Assembly: GCF_946481145.1 (NCBI RefSeq)
Contig: NZ_CAMLMJ010000002.1
Span: forward strand, 124,001 to 188,000
Direction: 5' to 3'
DNA: 64,000 bases
Source of the DNA: an uncultured Sediminibacterium sp.
GTDB taxonomy: Bacteria; Bacteroidota; Bacteroidia; Chitinophagales; Chitinophagaceae
The translations under genes were made by a program, and so were the position numbers. Positions within the stretch are counted from its first letter, which is position 1. Each line of letters starts with the position of its first letter. The notes below the pieces were generated by a model. It was given only the letters and a program-made list of their open reading frames with translations, searched no databases and was not told where the DNA came from. Positions 16,860 to 24,252 of the stretch are shown here, in pieces.

Positions 16860-17439
16860 ACGATATTTCTTTTATGGCGGGAGAGAGTAATGCTTTTGTT
16901 TTTGCATTACCATAACGTACTACTGATTGTTGCAGATTCTTTCTATCCAAAGACTTCGCCTTGGTAAGCGTCTTTTTCAACACCTCTTCCTTGTCTTCAG
17001 CAAGACTGTTCAAATTATTAAGAAGGTCAACAATCAAAAACTCTGGACTTAACTTTTTAGGGAACCGATGTTTGGCGTGGAAATAGAATACTCTTCCTCC
17101 CAAATTAAATGCACCATGTCGCTTATGATTATATACCACACGCTTATTATATAACTGTGTTGTACCAACACCTAAACTGTTGTAGTCATTAGGTGTTGTA
17201 AGCAAGAATTCATCGTCTTTCAGAAAACTGCGAACAAGTTCTTTTTCCTCAGGAGGGGCTGCACCAAACACTGTTTGCCGGGGCATATAATACAAGCCTG
17301 AAGAAAGTTTTTTCACACTCCCTTCTTCAACCAATTGGGCCAAATGCCGATCAACAGCATTCGACCATTGCGACAGTTCCGCACGGCGATATACTTTCCC
17401 TGGCTTTAAATGCATTTTTAGCGTGTTCAACTTGTTCAT
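16849..17439 (-). CDS. AbiEi-like antitoxin / transcriptional regulator (DUF6088)
   Basis: The protein has 196 residues from the ATG at 17439; six upstream codons are open but would overlap the promoter. The N-terminal winged-helix segment (about 1-60: YRRAELSQWSNAVDRHLAQLVEEGSVKKLSSGLYYMP) is followed by an AbiEi-like domain. In AbiE systems this protein represses its own operon and neutralises the toxin. It precedes and overlaps the toxin gene. A consensus promoter ends only 7 bases before the start codon, so the message may be leaderless. Confidence 0.82.
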   Translation of the reverse strand: MNKLNTLKMHLKPGKVYRRAELSQWSNAVDRHLAQLVEEGSVKKLSSGLYYMPRQTVFGAAPPEEKELVRSFLKDDEFLLTTPNDYNSLGVGTTQLYNKRVVYNHKRHGAFNLGGRVFYFHAKHRFPKKLSPEFLIVDLLNNLNSLAEDKEEVLKKTLTKAKSLDRKNLQQSVVRYGNAKTKALLSPAIKEISYAI

Positions 17440-17446
17440 TATAAGA

Positions 17447-17477
17447 CAAATATACAATAATTGAGGCTAAAATGCAA
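17447..17477 (-). promoter_or_regulatory. Bacteroidota-type promoter of the AbiE operon
   Basis: The -7 element TATATTTG lies at 17447-17454 and a -33 TTG at 17475-17477, separated by 20 bases, matching the phylum consensus. The predicted start of transcription falls at or within a few bases of the ATG at 17439. Confidence 0.6.
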
Positions 17478-17554
17478 TAAAATAAATTGAAAATTCATGC
17501 ATTTATTGGTCATAATTTATTGATAATAAACAAATTATGAAATCTTCTTTCGCA

Positions 17555-17585
17555 TTTGTTGGTCACCTACAAACAAACAGCAGGT
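17555..17585. repeat. Direct repeat flanking the AbiE pair, right copy
   Basis: TTTGTTGGTCACCTACAAAC continues into AAACAGCAGGT, matching the copy at 15873-15904 in direct orientation. Together they bracket the two AbiE genes and their promoter. Confidence 0.65.
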
Positions 17586-17606
17586 TCAATTGCAATAATT
17601 TATTTT

Positions 17607-17976
17607 GCCACAGATTCACAGATTATGAACGATTAATCTGTGAATCTGTGGCTAAAACAATCTCCCGCTTAATGGGAATTTTTTAAGTACGTTGGCTTTA
17701 ATTGATCCTTCGTCGCAATTTCCGGCTTATCGCCGGAATGCTCCTCAGGATGACGATGGTGGAGAATAATTAAACTTTTGTGATTGGCTTTGCCAATCAC
17801 AAAAGCAGGCTCTCTCTACTTGCCCTCGTCATCCTGAGGAGCATTACGATCGCAGATCGTAAATTGCGACGAAGGATGTTGCTCGCCTGTCTAACAAACA
17901 CTACTTCGTGAATGGTAATAATTTACTTTAGCCACAGATTCACAGATTAATCGTTCATAATCTGTGCATCTGTGGC
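17607..17976. repeat. Palindrome nest (about 370 bp) upstream of AbiE
   Basis: This 595-base gap (17458-18053) has no gene. It holds five palindromes in mirror order. At 17607-17652 are 19-bp perfect arms GCCACAGATTCACAGATTA with loop TGAACGAT. At 17705-17756 an ATCCTTCGTCGCAATTT element has an internal CCGGC palindrome. At 17775-17805 are 14-bp perfect arms, CTTTTGTGATTGGC. At 17827-17877 the second element is inverted, with a different inner palindrome (ACGATC/GATCGT). At 17931-17976 the first palindrome is inverted, its loop being the reverse complement. Confidence 0.85.
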
Positions 17977-18053
17977 TAAATTAATCTCTCCGGTAAACAA
18001 AAATTTATAGTTGGTTTAGTTTTAGTAGATGCTTCGGCGCAATTTCAACATAT

Positions 18054-18668
18054 TTAATTTATAAACTTTATTGCTCCACAAGGAACCATAACAGAATCTG
18101 TCCCTGCTTTAATTTTAAACAACAACTTATTATCCTTTACAATAAGCGCAGTTCTAACCGGCCATTTTGTTTTATGAATAAAGACGGGCGTATAAAACAA
18201 ATACTCCTTTTTCGATAACACCTTATTACTAAGATGCGTTAATCGATTTGATTCATTGTTTAAAAGAGAAGGCACATCGGTGATTCCGTAGTCTAATTCC
18301 TGCAATTTGTCTAATGACATAGTAGCTTTAGTAAATGCCACCATAAAGTGAGATTCCTTTGAAGGGAAGAAATTTATTGCGGGAAATTTAATATCCAATT
18401 CTATAGTTGAGGCAGACTCATTCAGTATGCTGGTCCAAAAAATAAAATAATGATATTCTTTCCCTTTATGTTGCACTAGGCCGCCTCCTCTGGGTAAACT
18501 ATTGGTTACTATTATGGATTGTTTAGAGGAAGTACTATAAGTAACTTTAGTATCCACCCAATTCCGTTGCTGAGCTGACTGTCCAGCAACGTTTAAAGTA
18601 ATCAGTGCAAGTACACAAGCAGCAAAGAAGTTATACTTCGGATAAAAAAGCTGATTCAACTTATTCAT
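18054..18668 (-). CDS. Secreted protein of unknown function
   Basis: The protein has 204 residues from the ATG at 18668. A hydrophobic segment at about 10-29 ending AGQSA is a likely signal peptide. The mature part looks like a beta-rich domain (repeated strands, for example KVTYSTSSKQSIIVTNSLPRGG and KEYHYFIFWTSILNES), perhaps an immunoglobulin-like fold. I recognise no family. It stands alone between the palindrome nest and the DUF4260 gene. Confidence 0.6.
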   Translation of the reverse strand: MNKLNQLFYPKYNFFAACVLALITLNVAGQSAQQRNWVDTKVTYSTSSKQSIIVTNSLPRGGGLVQHKGKEYHYFIFWTSILNESASTIELDIKFPAINFFPSKESHFMVAFTKATMSLDKLQELDYGITDVPSLLNNESNRLTHLSNKVLSKKEYLFYTPVFIHKTKWPVRTALIVKDNKLLFKIKAGTDSVMVPCGAIKFIN

Positions 18669-18758
18669 AAACAAAAAGGGTTATACGCAACAAGTATAAC
18701 CCTTTTAATCTGATATCTGCCTCAAAGTAAATCTCGCTTAACAAAGCGAATAAAATAT

Positions 18759-19133
18759 CTATTCCTTATTCAGGTGTTTGCTTTTCCCGATCCAGCCCAA
18801 ATGGGTGTGATCGAAGCTATCAAAGTATTTAAGCCCATATCCAGCAACTCTGTCGAATGTGGAATGTGCCAGGAATACCAACGATATTTTCATCAGTTCA
18901 TCAATCTTGATATAATAACCCACTATTAACATAGCAGCCCATACCCCCTGGTGATGAAAAATATTATATGCAATAGCACCTAGTTTTTTGGTAAACAGGT
19001 ACAAAAGGAATGAAAGATCAGGCACAAAAAACAGGGCCAGGTAAAAGCCCCAGCTTCCTGGATACATATAAAAATAAGCTCCGGTGAATAATAAGAATAA
19101 ACCAAGGGATTCGAGTTTTAAGACCTGTTTCAT
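18759..19133 (-). CDS. DUF4260 family membrane protein
   Basis: This 124-residue protein has four hydrophobic helices. The C-terminal motif HSTFDRVAGYGLKYFDSFDHTHLG (cut here to its key parts: FDR, GYGLKY, THLG) is diagnostic of DUF4260. The function is unknown. It lies upstream of, and divergent from, the HigB/HigA pair, with no operon partner. Confidence 0.85.
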   Translation of the reverse strand: MKQVLKLESLGLFLLFTGAYFYMYPGSWGFYLALFFVPDLSFLLYLFTKKLGAIAYNIFHHQGVWAAMLIVGYYIKIDELMKISLVFLAHSTFDRVAGYGLKYFDSFDHTHLGWIGKSKHLNKE

Positions 19134-19313
19134 GGGAAAGGTTTGATTATTGAAGTTAATGCTAAATGGAACACTTCAGTTCCTATTTTCCGGAAGTCAT
19201 TTGGTAAATCTTCATCTCATTTGCTATCTTTTAAAAGATAGCTGTGAACCTGATCTTTGATGGTATAGTGATTATTATATAAGCCAGGTTCCATGTTAAC
19301 AATTTAATAAATG

Positions 19314-19330
19314 GTTTTCTATTAGAAAAC
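19314..19330. promoter_or_regulatory. Candidate HigA operator
   Basis: GTTTTCT-ATT-AGAAAAC is a perfect 7-bp inverted repeat placed at the -33 region relative to the -7 element TACCTTTG (19338-19345). It is positioned for autorepression by the HigA protein encoded downstream. Confidence 0.5.
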
Positions 19331-19337
19331 TTTTCTT

Positions 19338-19345
19338 TACCTTTG
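19338..19345 (+). promoter_or_regulatory. -7 promoter element TACCTTTG of higBA
   Basis: It matches TAnnTTTG and ends 4 bases before the GTG start codon, so the mRNA would be leaderless or nearly so. Confidence 0.5.
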
Positions 19346-19349
19346 ATCT

Positions 19350-19661
19350 GTGTTTAATATTATAACCAGAAAAACTTTGTTGGAGTATTGCAAGAAATAT
19401 CCGACTGCTTCAACAGCATTACAGGAGTGGTATCATGAACTGGTTAATGCTGATTTTAAAAACTTTAATGAGTTAAAAAAAGTCTATGGAAATGCGAGCC
19501 TTGTGGCCGATAACAGGGTTGTCTTTAATATTATGGGGAATAAATACAGGTTGGTTGTAAGAATAGTATTTGATTTTAAGGCAATTCAGGTTAAATGGTT
19601 TGGAACTCATGCCGAATATGACAAGATAGATGTTAAGACGATTCAATTTAAAAACAGTTAA
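19350..19661 (+). CDS. higB: HigB-type mRNA-interferase toxin
   Basis: The protein has 103 residues beginning at a GTG. The start is chosen because the family N-terminus is M-x-I-I-T-R-K-T-L, as seen here (FNIITRKTLLEY). The RelE-like fold of the HigB branch is recognisable from LQEWYHELVNADFKNFNELKKVYGNAS and the terminal WFGTHAEYDKID, where the His/Tyr region acts in ribosome-dependent mRNA cleavage. The antitoxin gene follows after 2 bases, with the toxin first as usual for hig loci. Confidence 0.9.
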   Translation: MFNIITRKTLLEYCKKYPTASTALQEWYHELVNADFKNFNELKKVYGNASLVADNRVVFNIMGNKYRLVVRIVFDFKAIQVKWFGTHAEYDKIDVKTIQFKNS

Positions 19662-19663
19662 TT

Positions 19664-20020
19664 ATGGAACTCAAAATAATAAAAACTAAAAAGCAATACC
19701 AGGAATACCTGGATTGGGTTGACAAGCAATTTGATAAACGTATTAAGCCTGGCAGTGTTGAAGGAGAGAAAGTGGAGGTGGCTCTTTTGCTGATAAAACA
19801 ATATGAGGATATTCATTTTCCAATTCCTGTGCCCGATCCAATAGAAGTAATTAAATTGAAAATGCAGGACCTGGGTTTGAAGAACAAAGATTTAGTTGGA
19901 AAAGTTGGCAGCAAAGGTTATGTATCTGCATTACTGAATAAACGTAAACCGCTTACGCTGGAACTGGCAAAATTATTTCACAAGGAGTTTAGTATTCCTG
20001 CGGAAGTTCTTTTAGCATAA
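19664..20020 (+). CDS. higA: HigA-type antitoxin with XRE helix-turn-helix
   Basis: This 118-residue protein has an N-terminal helical part (about 1-60) likely to contact the toxin, and a C-terminal XRE-type helix-turn-helix (about 62-118: LGLKNKDLVGKVGSKGYVSALLNKRKPL). It should bind HigB and repress the operon. It starts 2 bases after higB. No gene follows for 284 bases; that stretch (20021-20304) is AT-rich with nothing recognisable. Confidence 0.9.
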   Translation: MELKIIKTKKQYQEYLDWVDKQFDKRIKPGSVEGEKVEVALLLIKQYEDIHFPIPVPDPIEVIKLKMQDLGLKNKDLVGKVGSKGYVSALLNKRKPLTLELAKLFHKEFSIPAEVLLA

Positions 20021-20304
20021 TTGTAAGTAGCCCTTATTTCATACAGTTACTTTTAGAATTTGATCATTTGTAGGAATTTTCCCTTTAGTAAGAAATGTTC
20101 ATACAAAATAAGTAGTCAAAGATGGGTAATATCCCTAAATTTTACAGATTACTTTCCGTCTTTACCTCATGCGTCCTAGATTGATAAAGGCATATGTTTA
20201 AATCTGTTAGATAATAAAGTATATAGAGGAAGAAAGCTCGGTTATACTATTACAAAAGGAATTTGAAAAAAACACAAAATACTTTTATTCTAAAGGATAT
20301 TAAG

Positions 20305-20898
20305 CTATTTTGACTTGCCATTATTTTTATCGTTGCTTTTGTCTTTTTGTGGCTGATAACTTTCTTCAAACGCTATCTTTAGCGCATTCAACTGTTCTTT
20401 AACTCCATTATAATTGTACCTCCAGACTGAACCATCTTTTTTTCTAACATTGGCAACATAAGTGACACAAATTAAGTATTCACTGACTTCATTTTCATTT
20501 GCATACCATGTTCCCTTCTTAGAAATATCAAAACTAGAATTTATATCTATTATTTCCTTTTGAGATAGCGTTTTAAAATGTTCCCCGAAAACATCATACA
20601 AAACGTGGTAGAGCTCAAATGCGGTTATATCTTCTTTAACATTTAATTGACCAGTTGATTTGAAAACATATGAACCTCCACTATAACCAGTATTTATTCC
20701 AACCTCTGAAATTTGAATCGGGCAAGTTGCATCGTTAATATTTATCCATTCTCTATTTAAACTAGACCCATCATTAACCTTAATACCGAAGCCCAGTTTT
20801 GTGACTACTGAACCACCATCCTTCTTTATAATTGTAAGTTGTGATTGAGCAGAAGAAAAACTAAAAAGTAGCGATATTAGAATAATCTGGATCTTCAT
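20305..20898 (-). CDS. Secreted protein of unknown function
   Basis: The protein has 197 residues. The signal peptide is clear (MKIQIILISLLFSFSSAQSQ), followed by a beta-rich domain and a short Lys/Asn/Asp-rich tail (DKSNDKNNGKSK). I do not recognise the family. Base composition is AT-richer than the core genes, in line with the accessory character of the 15-22 kb stretch. Confidence 0.55.
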   Translation of the reverse strand: MKIQIILISLLFSFSSAQSQLTIIKKDGGSVVTKLGFGIKVNDGSSLNREWININDATCPIQISEVGINTGYSGGSYVFKSTGQLNVKEDITAFELYHVLYDVFGEHFKTLSQKEIIDINSSFDISKKGTWYANENEVSEYLICVTYVANVRKKDGSVWRYNYNGVKEQLNALKIAFEESYQPQKDKSNDKNNGKSK

Positions 20899-20970
20899 TA
20901 TATTATTATTTATGTTAATATAAACCAGTTTTTTTTAATCTCATAGCAAACGCACATTATTTTGTTCTGT

Positions 20971-21132
20971 ACAGAATCTCCGAAACACGAGGGACTCTTC
21001 GACACTCTCGCATAAGTAATTCCAGGTATTAGATTTAATTATTAAAATTTCATTGTTGCATGTGCTGGCTTAAAAGTAAATGGTACAGCCTGGTGTTGTA
21101 GCACACAGTACTTCGTGTCTCGGAGATTCTGT
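20971..21132. repeat. Inverted repeat with 19-bp arms
   Basis: ACAGAATCTCCGAAACACG at 20971-20989 and its inverted copy at 21114-21132 (one mismatch) flank about 120 bases without a gene. The right arm lies about 8 bases from the first broken tRNA copy. Confidence 0.75.
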
Positions 21133-21140
21133 GTAAACAA

Positions 21141-21236
21141 GCTGAAATTGAATGCAGACGATCTTGTCTGCATCCCGACCGTAGCATCGGGACCAGCGAC
21201 CCTCTGATTAATCCACCGCGGCGGAATGCTCTAACC
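21141..21236 (-). pseudogene. Broken tRNA-Asn copy with inserted palindromes (copy A)
   Basis: Relative to the intact tRNA at 21453-21526, this copy has a 40-base insertion (21153-21192) made of two adjacent 20-base palindromes at the T-stem/T-loop boundary. Seven anticodon-arm bases are replaced by a CCACCGCGGCGG-type palindrome. The D-arm and 5' acceptor half are missing. The acceptor 3' part has also decayed. Confidence 0.8.
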
Positions 21237-21256
21237 TTTTACTTCAAAATCCTAAA

Positions 21257-21288
21257 AAACAAAAAGCCTTCACATTTCTGTGAAGGCT
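21257..21288 (-). terminator. Duplicated tRNA terminator
   Basis: AGCCTTCACA and TGTGAAGGCT arms with a following T-run on the minus strand, a copy of the terminator at 21413-21448. It follows broken tRNA copy B. Confidence 0.7.
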
Positions 21289-21292
21289 TCTG

Positions 21293-21396
21293 CTCCCAAA
21301 GCTGGACTTGAATGCAGACGATCTTGTCTGCATCCCGACCGTAGCGTCGGGACCAGCGACCCTCTGATTAATCCGCCGCGGCGGAATGCTCTAGCC
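21293..21396 (-). pseudogene. Broken tRNA-Asn copy with inserted palindromes (copy B)
   Basis: The acceptor 3' half and T-arm are identical to the intact gene except for a clean 40-base insertion at 21313-21352. The insertion is TGCAGAC/GTCTGCA and TCCCGAC/GTCGGGA, two 20-base palindromes each with 7-bp stems. The anticodon-arm segment CTGACTG is replaced by TCCGCCGCGGCGGA. The 5' half of the tRNA is absent; the sequence switches to the spacer seen after copy A. Confidence 0.85.
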
Positions 21397-21412
21397 TTTT
21401 ACTTCAAAATCC

Positions 21413-21448
21413 AAAAAAACAAAAAGCCTTCACATCTCTGTGAAGGCT
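21413..21448 (-). terminator. Terminator of tRNA-Asn
   Basis: On the minus strand a 10-bp stem AGCCTTCACA/TGTGAAGGCT with loop GAGA is followed by TTTTTGTTTTTTT, 5 bases after the tRNA 3' end. Confidence 0.85.
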
Positions 21449-21452
21449 TCTG

Positions 21453-21526
21453 CTCCCAAAGCTGGACTTGAACCAGCGACCCTCTGATTAACAGTCAGAT
21501 GCTCTAACCAACTGAGCTATTTGGGA
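21453..21526 (-). tRNA. tRNA-Asn (anticodon GTT)
   Basis: This 74-base cloverleaf on the minus strand has acceptor TCCCAAA/TTTGGGA with discriminator G, D-stem GCTC/GAGC, anticodon stem TCTGA/TCAGA with loop CTGTTAA (anticodon GTT), and T-stem GCTGG/CCAGC with loop TTCAAGT. CCA is not encoded. All stems pair perfectly, so this is the functional copy in a tandem group with four broken copies. Confidence 0.97.
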
Positions 21527-21540
21527 ATATTATATGTCTC

Positions 21541-21605
21541 CTTTGGTAGACCCGTTGATTAATCCGCCTGAGGCGGAATGCTCTAACCAACTGAGCTATT
21601 TGGGA
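21541..21605 (-). pseudogene. Broken tRNA-Asn copy (copy C, 5' half only)
   Basis: The acceptor 5' strand, D-arm and start of the anticodon arm match the intact tRNA. The anticodon stem is replaced by a CCGCCTCAGGCGG palindrome, and the T-arm is replaced by unrelated sequence (GTAGACCC on the plus strand). Confidence 0.75.
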
Positions 21606-21621
21606 ATTTTATGTTTCTCCT

Positions 21622-21683
21622 TTCGTAGACCCGTTGATTAATCCGCCGCGGCGGAATACTCTAACCAACTGATCCATTTGGGA
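21622..21683 (-). pseudogene. Broken tRNA-Asn copy (copy D, 5' half only)
   Basis: It has the same structure as copy C with the CCGCCGCGGCGG palindrome and several substitutions in the D-arm. It is the most diverged member and the first in transcription order. Confidence 0.7.
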
Positions 21684-21789
21684 GTGTAATGGTAATCTAA
21701 AAGCAAAGCTTTCTGAATACCTTTTCCCTTTCGGGGTGGCAAAAATAGGGAAAAATGCATTCCGGCAAAATCTATATCCAAAAAAATAC

Positions 21790-22119
21790 TCAAAATGATA
21801 CATAAATGCCATCTGCCCGCTCTTCTATTGGGTAAGTTTTTAAATAATACCCCTCCCCACTGGTATTCCGGCCATTTTTTAAGCTAAACCTATATCGGTG
21901 CAGCGGACATACCACCTGACCCAAACCATCTACAAAGCCATCGGCCATTATACCACTCGCATGCGGACATTTATACGCAAACGCAAATAGCCCTTCCTGG
22001 TACCTTGCCAGGGTAATTTTCTTTCCATCTACTTCTATAATACACATCTGGTTACCCTGCCACTGAAATTCTGCAACCGAATCACCGATCTTATGCCACT
22101 TTTTTACCCATTCAAACAT
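21790..22119 (-). CDS. Rieske [2Fe-2S] ferredoxin-like protein
   Basis: This 109-residue protein is a single Rieske domain. The cluster ligands are C51-x-H53 (CPHASG) and C71-x2-H74 (CPLHRY), spaced as in small Rieske ferredoxins that pass electrons to oxygenases or act in nitrite-reductase-like small subunits. There is no signal peptide, so it is cytoplasmic. It stands alone, so its redox partner is not identified. The start at 22119 is a well-placed ATG. Confidence 0.9.
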   Translation of the reverse strand: MFEWVKKWHKIGDSVAEFQWQGNQMCIIEVDGKKITLARYQEGLFAFAYKCPHASGIMADGFVDGLGQVVCPLHRYRFSLKNGRNTSGEGYYLKTYPIEERADGIYVSF

Positions 22120-22179
22120 TTTAACATGTTTTCTTATTATAATATAATTACTTTCGCGCCTTTATTAAATATCCAATAG

Positions 22180-22818
22180 ATGTATAAAGCTATACTTAGT
22201 TTATTTATCACATGTATATTCTTTCAATTTCAGGCTTTTTCTCAAAAACGCGGCGTTGATCAGGCTTTTGGCTTACTAGGTAGCAAAGCAGATATAAATG
22301 GACTAGCCAGGTACCGCACCGATTCATCTTCCATTGATGCACAATATTCAATGCGTGTTAAACAAATAGGTATCGTATATACCATCCGGAAACAACTGGT
22401 TACCTGGGGATGGGGCTCTGTAAGCATCGCCTCTCCCATGATGCTGGGCGTAAGCTATACCAACCGTTATCGTTCCATCGATTTCGATGGCACTAAAAAC
22501 GATACCATTACCGGTAAACATGGTGGTCATCTTGCTTTTGAAATTCCCCTGGTAGCCGACCTTAACTTTGGACTGCTTTCTGCTTCCGACGATTCGAAAC
22601 GTGCACTCGGTATTTATGTAGGTGGCGGTTACCAATACAGTTATACCAAAATTTATACTTCGGTTGGTAAAGTTCCCTTCGATAGCTTCGATCCCGTTTT
22701 CAGAGCGGGCATCAGAATGGGTAAAGCCTGGGAAACAAGGTGGAGTCTCGGCTTCAATATGCGCGGAGCTTCCAGCGATAACCGCACCTATAGCATTCAT
22801 TGGCTGAAAGAACTTTAA
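22180..22818 (+). CDS. Outer-membrane beta-barrel-like protein of unknown function
   Basis: The protein has 212 residues. A signal peptide (ending QAFSQK, about residue 22) is followed by alternating amphipathic strands rich in Gly, Tyr and Trp (LGVSYTNRY, LGIYVGGGYQYSY, RWSLGFNMRG), as in small 8-strand barrels. It may be a porin-like or surface protein. No catalytic motif is present. A repeat hairpin starts 3 bases after its stop codon, convergent with hflX. Confidence 0.65.
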   Translation: MYKAILSLFITCIFFQFQAFSQKRGVDQAFGLLGSKADINGLARYRTDSSSIDAQYSMRVKQIGIVYTIRKQLVTWGWGSVSIASPMMLGVSYTNRYRSIDFDGTKNDTITGKHGGHLAFEIPLVADLNFGLLSASDDSKRALGIYVGGGYQYSYTKIYTSVGKVPFDSFDPVFRAGIRMGKAWETRWSLGFNMRGASSDNRTYSIHWLKEL

Positions 22819-22821
22819 CCC

Positions 22822-22913
22822 CTCTGCGAAAACTCCATTCCCTCATGTTCTCTGCGGTGATTGAGCACACTTATTCACCGCAGAGAACATGAGAACACAA
22901 AGTTTTCGCAGAG
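22822..22913. repeat. Inverted repeat of CTCTGCG / CGCAGAG type between convergent genes
   Basis: The outer arms CTCTGCGAAAACT and AGTTTTCGCAGAG and inner arms TGTTCTCTGCGGTGA and TCACCGCAGAGAACA are perfectly complementary. Words are shared with 1672-1772 and 8676-8778. It starts 3 bases after a stop codon. Confidence 0.85.
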
Positions 22914-22924
22914 AGAGAGAGAGA

Positions 22925-24112
22925 TTAGAAATGAACTGTTTTGTATGGGTAACGTACCTGGTACATATCCCTTACTTTGTTCAGGATCAATTCTCGTAAT
23001 GCATCAATATTTTTACGCTCCAATGCAGAGATAAAAACACAATTATGTTCTGTTGCCCTTTCCCATTTCTCACGTAGCTCCAGTAATATTTCCTGTTTCA
23101 CTTCATCTTCCAGCCATTCATCGAATGTCTTCTCCTCATAGAGGTCCATTTTATTGAAGATGGTGAGAATGGGTTTTTCAAATGCTTTCAATTCCTGTAA
23201 TGTCTTATTCACCACGCCAATCTGATCTTCATACTGCGGATGCGATATATCTACTACATGCAACAGAATATCCGCTTCCCTTACTTCATCCAATGTACTC
23301 TTAAAACTTTCTACAAGATGGTGCGGTAGTTTACGAATAAAACCTACCGTATCACTCAATAAGAAGGGGGTATTTTCAAACACCAGCTTCCTGGTAGTAG
23401 TATCCAGTGTTGCAAACAATTTGTTTTCAGCAAACACGTCGCTCTTACTCAAAAGATTCATTAGGGTACTCTTACCCACATTCGTATACCCTACCAGCGA
23501 TACACGAATCAACTCACCCCTTTCCTTGCGTTGTGTAAACGACTGCTTATCTATTTCACCCAATCGCTTACGGAGTAATGAAATTTTATCTTTTACAATT
23601 CGGCGATCCGTTTCAATCTCGGTTTCACCCGGCCCCCTCGTTCCGATACCACCACCTTGTCTCTCCAGGTGTTTCCACATACCTTTTAACCTTGGTAACA
23701 GGTATTGGTATTGGGCAAGCTCCACCTGCACTTTTGCCTGGGCGGTTCTAGCCCTGCGGGCGAAGATGTCGAGGATAAGGTCACTACGGTCAATGGTTTT
23801 TACCCCAAGTTCTTTTTCAATATTGGTGATCTGCGATCCGGTAAGTTCATCATCAAATATTACCAGGTCTATTTTTTTTCCTGATACATATGCTTTGATC
23901 TCTTCCAGTTTTCCTTTACCTACAAATGTGCGGCTATCGGGATGGGGCAGTTTCTGGGTAAACTTTCTAACCGTAATGGCCCCAGCCGTTTCTGCCAGAA
24001 ATGCCAATTCATCCAGGTATTCATATACCTGTTCCTGGGTTTGTTCTTTTTGAATTACCCCCACCAATACGGCTGTTTCTTCGTCCTTTATTTTATGTTG
24101 CTTCTCAATCAA
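22925..24112 (-). CDS. hflX: Ribosome-associated GTPase HflX
   Basis: The protein has 395 residues. An N-terminal nucleotide-binding HflX domain (about 10-190, with the motif GKGKLEEIKAYV and the linker GGGIGTRGPGETEIE) precedes a Ras-like G domain (about 200-370) with GYTNVGKST, DTVGFIRKLP and NKMD. HflX splits stalled ribosomes. The start is a TTG at 24110-24112, preceded by a GAGGAG ribosome-binding site and closed off by an in-frame stop two codons upstream. It is monocistronic. Confidence 0.95.
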   Translation of the reverse strand: MIEKQHKIKDEETAVLVGVIQKEQTQEQVYEYLDELAFLAETAGAITVRKFTQKLPHPDSRTFVGKGKLEEIKAYVSGKKIDLVIFDDELTGSQITNIEKELGVKTIDRSDLILDIFARRARTAQAKVQVELAQYQYLLPRLKGMWKHLERQGGGIGTRGPGETEIETDRRIVKDKISLLRKRLGEIDKQSFTQRKERGELIRVSLVGYTNVGKSTLMNLLSKSDVFAENKLFATLDTTTRKLVFENTPFLLSDTVGFIRKLPHHLVESFKSTLDEVREADILLHVVDISHPQYEDQIGVVNKTLQELKAFEKPILTIFNKMDLYEEKTFDEWLEDEVKQEILLELREKWERATEHNCVFISALERKNIDALRELILNKVRDMYQVRYPYKTVHF

Positions 24113-24164
24113 AATCTACTCCTCTTTTTTGCAAAGGTAAACATAATCCCTGCGGGATTATTAA

Positions 24165-24251
24165 ATGAAGAACAGCAGAATATTCAACTCCAAAGTTGGA
24201 AATTGATTATTCTGCTGTTTCTCTGTTCTTCTGTTCTTCTGTTCCTCTGTT
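24165..24251. repeat. Octad repeat TTCTGTTC with inverted partner
   Basis: GAACAGCAGAATA and TATTCTGCTGTTTC form the arms, followed by four 8-base units of TTCTGTTC/CTCTGTTT type. The run ends within 2 bases of the stop codon of the minus-strand barrel gene. Related octads occur at 28446-28550 and 57011-57136. Confidence 0.75.
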
Positions 24252-24252
24252 T

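Noticed and set aside
21141..21683. tRNA-Asn cluster considered as an integration (att) site of a genomic island
   Set aside because: Broken tRNA ends suit an att site, but no integrase or matching distant direct repeat was seen in the window, so it is only a possibility.
23421..24053. A 210-codon open frame opposite hflX
   Set aside because: It is antisense to conserved HflX motifs and shows no domain; a shadow of a real gene.
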